Assembly: GCA_036674765.1 (NCBI GenBank)
Contig: JARVKI010000026.1
Location: 62,001-126,000, forward strand
Length of the DNA: 64,000 nucleotides
Direction: 5' to 3'
From: Seiridium cupressi
Lineage: Eukaryota > Ascomycota > Sordariomycetes > Amphisphaeriales > Sporocadaceae
Each line of letters begins with the position of its first letter. Within the stretch, counting starts at the first letter, position 1. Both the position numbers and the translations under genes were made by a program. Positions 56,507-64,000 of the stretch are shown here, one piece after another. The notes below the pieces were generated by a model. That model did not search any database and was not told the DNA's origin. It saw only the letters and a program-made list of their open reading frames with translations.

Positions 56507-58636
56507 ATGGCTTCTATATCACAGCCTAACTCCATATACACCAATATTCAGGTTCGCGGGCGGCAGATAAGGCTACTTGAGATTGTATCGACCTCTCCTA
56601 GCATTGACTGCCGGCTTGAGGTTACGTCACTTTTGGATGACGATACAGCGATTCGCGCCGAGACTTATCATGCCCTCTCATGCGTCTGGGGCGATCCAAG
56701 CAATACCAAGCCGATCCTTGTCAATGGAAGTACCATCTCCATCACGACTAGTCTAGCGGATGCTCTCCGGCGAGTCCCTCGTATTTGGGGAGAGATTTAT
56801 CCCTCGCGACCACTGCAGGAATGCCGGCTTTGGGCTGATGCCGTGTGCATTGACCAGAGCAGTGTAGATGAAAAGAACTATCAGGTCCCTCTCATGAAGG
56901 AAATATACACCGAAGCCGAGATTGTGATTAGCTGGCTCGATACAGGTAATGCGACTCTATTCTCGGCTATTGACATTATCAACACCGTGGGTCCCGAACT
57001 CGAACGCTTCGATGGCGATGAAGAAGTGTCGGATGACTTGAGCTGGCTTCAAGAGTATCCGTTCTTGTACGAGACAGAAACACCAAACAAGCCGACGAAA
57101 AAGACTTGGGATGCACTCGCTGATCTATTCTCACTTCCTTACTGGACCCGAGTGTGGATATTCCAGGAACTTTGCTTGCCTCGGGCTTGCGTAATCGTAT
57201 GTGGCAACAAGATAACGTCTGTGGGCGCCCTCATGAGCCTGGGCTCGTGGCTATGGCGTATTCAAGGGCGGAAAGTCGAAGACAAACCCGAGTTTATAGG
57301 GATGTCATGTGGGAATTTTTGACAAGTGTCGCTCAAAGAGCATTTGCGAAGTTGCGCATGTTACAAATTACCCGTGCAGCACTACAGGCACTACAGTTCC
57401 ATGCCCGTGAATCAACGGAGACCGCGACGATGGTCGAGTCTTTGCTCTGGCAGTCATCAATCCTAGGAAGAGGCTTCCTATCGACGGACCCAAAAGATGT
57501 TTTTATGGCCTACTAGGGATCAGCGGTGTAAAGCTTGTCGTTGACTATGGCGAGACCAAGTCGCTCGCCGAGGTCTCTTGTGACTACTTCGCCGCCGACC
57601 TGTCCTTTCGAAGACAGCTTGAGATTGGACAGATTCCCACGAATGAACTGTTCGCCGCTGAGGAACTATACCTTCTACGATTCTCTGGCATAGGCCATGG
57701 GTGGACCGATTTTCCAGGGCTTCCGTCTTGGGCACCGAACTTTGCTACGAAGTCGGCGAAGTGATTTCTTCGAGGGAAGTCTCCAGCAATGGCGATAGGA
57801 GTGATCTCTTCCCAGAAATGACCGGAGATCTGCACCTTGTGGATTTGAAGCTCACTGTCCAAGGTATTGTCGCGGACCGCGTGACCTCCGTGAGCCCGCG
57901 CTTAGACATCGGCATACTAGAGCGTGATGGGCCTGTAATATGGATGCTAGACTATGTCTTTGGTCGAGACACATACACTAACGGCTGGGCACCACTCCTG
58001 GCTTTGTTCGATACGTTGTATAAGCAGTCTGCCACGGAGGAAACCCCACCGACTTGGATTGAGGCGGTTGACGTACTGGAAGCTCTCAGAATTCGTTTTG
58101 GGGTCCGCCAGGCCGGTTTATACAGCTTGTCGGACGAATAATTTGGCGGCCGAGTTACTGCAAGTATTCGTGACCGATTGCAACACGAGTTTCTTGCAGG
58201 TGTTCAACTCAATGATATCTGGGAGCTGGAAGAACAGATAGCGGACATTGCCAGCCGTGGAAGCCTACAAGAGTTAGTGGGCGAATTCTTGGGGAACATG
58301 GACAATGAACTACAAGTGACTGTACTCCCTGTTGTGCTCGCCCTGCACGACGATGGCGCTCGATGCCTAGGGCAGCTCCGATTGCAGATGCAACTCAAGT
58401 CAATGCCCTTTCGTTTGGCAGAGACAGCTGGTGGAGACCTGTGCTTGGTCCCGCCTGGGGCCACCGAGGAAGACTTGGTTTGCTTCCTAGAAGGGACCAG
58501 CCAACCCTCGTTATTTCGAAAATCGGAGAATTATTATCTTTGTATCGGCACCTGCTCTGTGCTCGGGTTGGAAGAAAAGGTAAGACATGCTATGGAGATT
58601 GGGAGCTTGAACCTTAAACCGATGGAGATCCGATAG
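56507..58636 (+). pseudogene. HET-domain gene broken by three frameshifts and a stop
   Basis: Starts MASISQPNSIYTNIQVRGRQ; an in-frame ATG at 56477 is also possible. HET blocks in frame 2: ETYHALSCVWGDPSNTKPI, RLWADAVCIDQ, VWIFQELCLPRACVIVCGN. The frame then shifts near 57300 (TSVAQRAFAKLRMLQITRAA, STDPKDV), again at 57500 in a T5 run (FYGLLGISGVKLVVDYGETK), and again near 57755 (GEVISSREVSSNGDRSDLF). A TAA at 58139-58141 follows, after which the same frame goes on with LNDIWELEEQIADIASRG and the usual HET C-terminal element LCLVPPGATEEDLVCFLEG. Each shift is in the direction of a one-base loss (frame 2 to 1 to 0 to 2), and no introns of suitable length and signals were found. HET proteins mediate non-self recognition; this allele would give only the N-terminal HET domain, about 271 aa. 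Confidence 0.85.
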
Positions 58637-59681
58637 ATCAATACTGTGACTACGAATTAGTAAGGCGTGTGGTGATTTACCAAGAAACCCTCCAGCTGAC
58701 GGACCGTATGCGCGAAAGGACATACCGAATTTACGTAACGTCGGAAGGAAAACTGCTTCTTTAAAGCGATTCAAGGGGTTATAGCTACCCTAATAAACTG
58801 TTGGTAAAGGGTAGCCATTTTCAACACGATGATTGTATATAGCTTCAACTTCGAAAGCCGGGAATCAGATAGCCCAAAACGGCGGAATAAACCACATTCA
58901 TATACGTTGTTTATTGCGAAGATTGTTCCTGAAACGGGTGTCATAGGGTCAGGCCTGTGGAAGTAGAACATATCAACCTCAAATCAAGCGTCAGCATGAA
59001 CTATCTTGAACAATCCCCTTTACCGACCATCGAAAATACCTTCCCCTGGTTGACTTTGAGCTTCTCGATACTATCCGTAGAAGAAATTAAAATCTGATCT
59101 TTCCTGGCCCATGCTATACCGGGATCGTTCCGTGGTGATCCATCTTGTATCGATCTTAAACCTGTCTCCTGCAGCGACCTGTCCGATTGTGGCTTCGGAA
59201 TTGCCATAGCTTTGCGCAGTGTCTGATGCTGTACGTAGCTGTTTGCTCGGGATTGCTTTTATTCAGCATCTGTGACAACGATTTAGATAGAGGAAGTCTT
59301 GGTCTCTTTCTCTGATAATCCTTTGGCTATATATGGACGATTATCGGTAATATATTGGCCGATCACCGACATTGTATTGGCCCCCAATCGGTAATCGGTC
59401 CCATGTCTGTTTACCTCCGGCGAGGGAAAATGACAGGGCTGTCAGTGTACGGGAATCCTGAGGCCTCTCCTCTTCGGTATGAAATCAGTTAGAACCTTCC
59501 CGGGTGACCTTTACCATTCCATCTCTGTGCTTGATCATGTCAAATATGCAGTCTTTTGCAATTGCTTCTAACACTTTTAACCCAGCGGACTTCCTATCGC
59601 TTGAATCTACTCACTCTGCGATCGGCCGTTCACTTACCAAACTCTGTGCATCGACGAGGCGTTGAGCCCCCAATATAGGAA
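58637..59681. other. intergenic, no gene recognised
   Basis: About 1 kb. Around 59340-59400 there are several ATCGGT/ACCGAT units in both orientations, enough to form weak hairpins, but no element is recognised. The right end is the promoter or possible first exon region of the kinase gene. Confidence 0.4.
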
Positions 59682-60947
59682 ATGGATGAAGTAAGCTCGT
59701 ACCAAAGTCGGGTGCGATCATCGAGGATTGCGTCTACGGAACCGGGTGAAGCGCCTGAACACAGCAATAGCACGGCGTCAACTGCACTATGGAGGGACTT
59801 AGCAGGCTTGAAAGAGATTATTGCGGTTCTTTGAGCTAGCAATATCCCAGAGCCAGCCGTCGTGACAGGGCCTGACAAATACATCGGCCAAGGTTCACAA
59901 TTCATCGTACAAGAGGGCTCAATGATGATCCCAGCTGTTTCAAATTTTACACACCACAGAGTCGCCATCAAACGTCCCAAGTTCGCTCTCGGCCCAAACA
60001 AACCATTCAGCATAATCGATGGTTCTGCACAAAGCCATTTGAAGAATCTCGCAACAGAGGTCAAAGCTTTGACAGCCTCTGAACTCCGTAATCATTTGAA
60101 CGTGGTGCGGCTTCTTGCATGGTCAACCCTTGAAGGAGATACCAGCTATTCTCCACCCTTGTTAGTTATGGAGTTGGCATCGTCTGATATGCATTCTTTT
60201 CTCAAACAAGAGGCTGGAGAACCGTCTCTTAAGCAGAAGTACTTCCTCTGCAATGACATTGCCAGTGGACTAGATGCCATTCACAAGTGTGGCTTTGTAC
60301 ACGGAGATCTCACGCCAGCGAATATTCTGATGTTTTCTCTCCAGGACCGCGCGCTGGCCAAGCTAGCCGACTTCGGATTGTCTTTCGGGGATTCGGACAA
60401 GACCGCAACATCGTTTCGACTGGGAGGAACCTCAGGATGGCAGGCTCCAGAAGTAGAAGCTGGGCAACCGTTGAACCTTCTAGAAGCCCCAAAGGCAGAC
60501 AACTATTCTTTTGGAATCGTCATCTGGAGTATATACTTGGCGTGCGGTGACCCACCTAAAGGCCTTAATGCAACGGATAGAAAGGATTGGGCTATCGAAG
60601 AGCTCGGGAGAGCAAACACATCACAGACGATGGACCCAACCGTTTTCAGAGTACTAGATGATGTCATCTCTGCGTTACTTCGCCAAGATGCTGCTGCACG
60701 CCCGACAAACCTGGTAGAGCTACTTATCAGGCAGGCTAAACAGTTGTAAGTTCTGTGCCAAACTGGAAGCTTTCATCGAGAGTTGACACCTCACCTCAGC
60801 ATGCACCCCGACCCGCTGATAGTCAATGAGCCCCAAGAGATCGTTGGTGTCAGATCAGAACAGCATGTCCCTGAAAGTAGAACTGGTCTACAACAAATGG
60901 AAAGCTTTCCATGGGAGGTATCCAGTAGGCTGAACCCGCTCGTATAA
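59682..60947 (+). CDS. protein kinase domain of a kinase-ankyrin gene
   Basis: A kinase domain is complete between about 59870 and 60735: KYIGQGSQFIV (glycine loop), HHRVAIKRPKF (VAIK Lys), VVRLLAWSTL, PPLLVMELASSDMHSFLKQ, CGFVHGDLTPANILMF (catalytic loop, HGD in place of HRD), KLADFGLSFGD (DFG), SGWQAPEVEAG (APE) and YSFGIVIWSIYLA. A 54-nt intron (60746-60799) follows. The frame then runs HPDPLIVNEPQEIVG...FPWEVSSRLNPLV to a TAA at 60945. In the same frame four bases later an ankyrin ORF begins, so kinase and ankyrin parts were probably one protein, as in known fungal kinase-ankyrin families. The 5' end is unsure: from ATG 59682 the same frame meets TGA at 59832, avoidable only with a 155-nt intron using a poor GAG acceptor. 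All catalytic residues are present. Confidence 0.75.
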
Positions 60948-60950
60948 TCC

Positions 60951-63211
60951 TTGATTCCACGCTTCATGGAAAATTACAACAACGCGGACGGAAGTGTTAT
61001 CTTCAACGTTTTTCTCGACTTTACCGCTATGAATATGAGGCCGGAAACAAGAAACACGTCTGGTTATTCACCTTTGGATGTGGTCATGGCGGCAGCCAGA
61101 AGAGGACACTTACCGGCAAAGGCTGTTATACCTGACGTGTTACACTTCTATCAAGATGGCGTCCCTGATCAACTTAGCACACAGTTACTTGGCTACCTCA
61201 GCAGAGCAGTTGGCACTGGATCGACTTTTGCAAGAAAACATCTGAAACGCCGAGATCCTGAAGCGCTCTCTGCTGCCTACCAACGATTCGAAGCCGACGG
61301 CGGGTACGGTGGCTTTTATCATAGCAGACCCCCCGAGCACAGATTGCACCGCATTGCTGCTCTTGGTAGCCTGAGTGATTTAACGGGCTATCTCGAGTCA
61401 ATGAGCAATACCGATCTCGAGCACAGAACACCTCAGGGAGAAACGGCCTTATATTTGGCCTGTTCGCGCGGATCATGGGGGATAGTCGACAAACTCTTGA
61501 GTTCGGGAGCGAAAATCACCGAAAAGTGCACCAATTTTGGAATCACTTGCGCTCATTGGTTATTTGCCTTCGATACGACTTTACAAGACACTGTTGTTGG
61601 AAGGCTTATACAGAAAGGTGCCGATATTAACGCCAAAGTCACAGAACCATTTCCACTTTTCCACTACCCTTTCCAGGTAAGAACTCGGGTTTCTTTTTCT
61701 CCTTTCCTGGCCTATTATGAGAGTTTAAATGCCCCGAACAGGGACGCCTTCTCCCAAAATATCGTCCTTAGCACCCAACTACATCCCCAGCATATCCGAA
61801 GCGGAAATGGCTGACTCCGAGTGTTGGATAGGTCCCTGCTGGTACGCCACTACATTGGGCTGTAACCACACACGTGCACACTACTATAAGAGCACTAGTG
61901 GAGCATGGGGCTGATATCACCATTCGCGATGGTTGCGACCCATACAAATTCAATGAGCGGGTCCGCATCCTTGGGACGTATGATAGTCTTCACGATGAAG
62001 TGACTTCATTCTCCGAAACCAGTACGCAAGGACTGTCTGCGCTAGATTATGCAGCCATGGACCACGATCCGTTCTTGTTTGAGCTTCTTGTATCTTCGCA
62101 ACGAGACGTCGAAATAAATGCTACCGATGAAGAGGGGTTCAGTGTGCTGCATCGTCTCGGTACGAGTCCACTACGACGAACCAGATCCGGGTGCTGCTTT
62201 TCTTTCCTGCCGTTCCAAGGTAATCCGACCGACCTCGAAGATCAGCTCAGACGCACAGTCAGGGCAATTGTTTCGCTTGGTGGTGATTTGAACCAGCTAA
62301 CTACGCCCAATATTCATCTGGCACAGGAAGAACAGAACAAGGGAATGACTATCGAGTGGAACAGCTACACACCACTTATGCTGGCTGCCCTTGGGGGTCG
62401 TTCCACTGTAGTCAAAGTACTCCTCGAGGCTGGAGCTGATGCCAATAAGGAGAATGAGGGAGGGATCACAGCCCTCCATTGCTTTTGCGAGAATCAAGGC
62501 CCTGCCAGAGAGATTGCAAGATTGCTCATTTCAGCAGGCGCCAAAGTAACTCACTCGTCCAAAACGGGGGTAACGCCTTTGCAACGAGCTGCGGACACAC
62601 ATAACGTGGATGTAATGGATAGGATGTTGTCCCATGGAGCAAACATTGAAGATACCGTTAAAAACCCTAGGTCGCAGCTGGAAGGTTCAAGCGTGATAGC
62701 ATGCTTGGTGCGGAGAGGTTACGTCGGTAACGTTTTCGATGAAACTTACGACATCAACGTTTCTGCTTCGATCGAAAGATGGCTCACCGTCTATGCGGAC
62801 CATGATCAACGGCGGCGCGTGTTGACGAGGTGTGCTCCGAACTCTGGCACATTGTTTTACACCTTTGCCGGTGCATTTATGCGACATAGCGTTGCTGCAC
62901 TGATCCGCCTAGGGGCAGAGGTCAACTCTGTTTCAACACATGGGCACCTTAAATGGCTCGGAGGCAGGCGCATGAAGATCATATCACAGGAAACGCCACT
63001 GGACGCGGTGATTCGCTATAAAGGACTGAATGATGATATCATGAATAAGCATCGGCGAAAAACCATTCCCGAGAACAATCATATCTGCATGAGAGCAGAG
63101 TCTATAATCAAGGCTCTCCTAGAGGCTGGCGGCACGCGCGCGCCGAAATCGGAGACCGCCGAGCCTACGCTCCCTGATTCAAAAGCTGGTGAAGTCAAGG
63201 AGCTGATTTAG
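60951..63211 (+). CDS. ankyrin-repeat part of the kinase-ankyrin gene
   Basis: Exons 60951-61676 and 61832-63211 (155-nt intron, GTAAGA...GATAG; a further small exon inside it is possible). No good ATG starts the first part; it reads straight on from the kinase frame after the TAA at 60945. The N-terminal part (SPLDVVMAAARRGHLPAKAV, a SEL1/TPR-like linker) leads into ankyrin repeats: DLEHRTPQGETALYLACSRG, GTPLHWAVTTHVHTTIRALV, EHGADITIRD, LSALDYAAMDHDPFLFELLV, YTPLMLAALGGRSTVVKVLL, EAGADANKENEGGITALHCF, GVTPLQRAADTHNVDVMDRM and a last degenerate pair ending ETPLDAVI. The protein has about eight to ten repeats, no signal peptide. Likely a cytosolic scaffold or sensor domain. Whether it is translated depends on the upstream stop; independent expression would need an undetected start. 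Confidence 0.75.
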
Positions 63212-63413
63212 CTATTTCAGTTTTCGATATGCGGATCCATATGGAGGTCAATCGTCGAGGGTAAATGAGAAGCTTTTAACCTAACTAGTGACGGAGGGAT
63301 ACTGCACTTATCATCTCGTTGCCGCCACTTAGCTGTTCCAAGGGCATTGAATATGCTAGAACTAAGAACTTTCAAGGGTAGTGAAATGTCATGGAAGAGC
63401 AAAGTATTATATA

Positions 63414-64000
63414 CTATTTGTGCTCGCAAACTTTGGCGTTCATGACAGCGTAAGCTGTGAGGTCTTTGCTGGTGCGCCAACCAGGGAACGCCGGTACGCG
63501 AACAACCTGCCCACTAGTCCCTCTTCCTCCCGCGCGTATTAGTGCATTAAGTACAATATTCCAATTCTGGATTTGTCCCTCGTATTCGGAGATAAGCAGA
63601 TGCCTGTCTCGTCCCATCCGTTTCTCAAGCTTTGATTTGTTGGCTAGAGCGATATCTAGTGGCGTCTCCCTCCAAATTTCGAGCTCTTCGACGCTATTTG
63701 GAAGCGTCACCGGCCGATACGACACGCCAGAAGAGTTTATATCGACCCCATATGCGATCAGCATATTTACGCAATGTTGCATTGCGTGTTCACTGTAATG
63801 CCACAACAGCGTCCGATCCAGCTTGTCGCCCTTATCAAGAAGCTTTCTTCGAATGCGTCCATCCGTCGCAGAACGCAGGAATCGTTCCAAAACCTTTGAC
63901 AAAGCAAGGTCGTAATCTTGCACTGCTTCCGCTGTTTGCTCTGACATGCGTGACAGGAGGGCAAAAACATTTGCTCCATAAGATTGAGTTTCAGGATGTT
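63414..64000 (-). CDS. 3' end of a second ankyrin-repeat gene (partial)
   Basis: A minus-strand frame is open from the window edge (64000) to a stop at 63414, at least 195 codons. It includes YGANVFALLSRM, then LLDKGDKLDRTLLWHYSEHA and MQHCVNMLIAYGVDINSSGV, an ankyrin repeat, and RETPLDIALANKSKLEKRMG with NWNIVLNALIRAGGRG, a second repeat split by an insertion as often seen at the C-terminus of fungal ankyrin proteins. It converges on the kinase-ankyrin gene with about 200 bp between stops, and the R-ETPLDIAL...ALI-AGG end is similar in layout to that gene's own C-terminus (ETPLDAVI...ALLEAGG), so the two may be inverted paralogues. The 5' part lies outside the window. Confidence 0.75.
   Translation of the reverse strand, partial: HPETQSYGANVFALLSRMSEQTAEAVQDYDLALSKVLERFLRSATDGRIRRKLLDKGDKLDRTLLWHYSEHAMQHCVNMLIAYGVDINSSGVSYRPVTLPNSVEELEIWRETPLDIALANKSKLEKRMGRDRHLLISEYEGQIQNWNIVLNALIRAGGRGTSGQVVRVPAFPGWRTSKDLTAYAVMNAKVCEHK

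Noticed and set aside
59340..59405. ATCGGT/ACCGAT clusters considered as an inverted repeat or origin
   Set aside because: The units are short and irregularly spaced; no stable long hairpin or repeat unit.
59630..60064. Long minus-strand frame opposite the kinase N-terminus
   Set aside because: It overlaps the kinase glycine-loop and VAIK coding sequence; a shadow frame.

Overview
The window is a draft nuclear sequence from a filamentous ascomycete (Pezizomycotina; the gene content resembles Aspergillus/Penicillium-type genomes, but genus cannot be fixed from sequence alone). Evidence: protein-coding genes with many short introns (about 50-70 nt, GTAAGT/GTATGT donors, CTAAC/CTGAC-like branch sites, CAG/TAG acceptors), a nuclear gene for a mitochondrial ribosomal protein, several cytochromes P450, HET-domain, STAND/NLR-like and ankyrin genes, and a gene carrying what looks like repeat-induced point mutation (RIP). 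A 10-N assembly gap lies at 34403-34412. Exon boundaries below were worked out by eye from splice signals and reading frame.

Layout. (1) 2.0-7.6 kb is a conserved housekeeping block: DAHP synthase (shikimate pathway entry), a small cysteine-rich membrane protein, mitochondrial ribosomal protein mL50 and an alpha/beta hydrolase. (2) 8.3-22.2 kb is a transporter-rich accessory block: a MOSC-domain relic, a Liz1/Dal5-type MFS permease, a PTR2-type peptide transporter, two truncated genes head to head (DUF3176-like and an esterase), a drug/HOL1-type MFS transporter and an EthD-domain protein. (3) 22.5-31.3 kb holds a HET-domain protein, a secreted phospholipase A2, an unknown membrane protein, a 2.9-kb gene-poor stretch and a proline-racemase-family enzyme. 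(4) 31.8-36.9 kb is a graveyard: a decayed NACHT/NLR-like gene, an unidentified gene relic, a homopolymer/assembly gap with a duplicated flank, and a GMC oxidoreductase gene whose internal stop codons are all explained by C-to-T or G-to-A transitions.

(5) 37.0-50.5 kb is a compact group that looks like a specialised-metabolism cluster: a 14-TM DHA2 MFS exporter, three unrelated P450s (one pair divergently transcribed from a shared 569-bp promoter) and a seven-TM fungal rhodopsin-domain protein. No polyketide synthase, NRPS, prenyltransferase or canonical terpene cyclase is present anywhere in the window, so either the scaffold is made elsewhere or the core enzyme is not a recognised type. (6) 52-64 kb is dominated by recognition/signalling genes: an amidohydrolase fragment, a 90-bp direct repeat, a two-exon coiled-coil protein of unknown family, a frameshifted HET gene, a protein kinase followed in the same frame by an ankyrin-repeat ORF across a stop codon, and the 3' end of a second ankyrin gene running off the window. 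Many of these are broken, giving the right-hand end the look of a fast-turnover accessory region.
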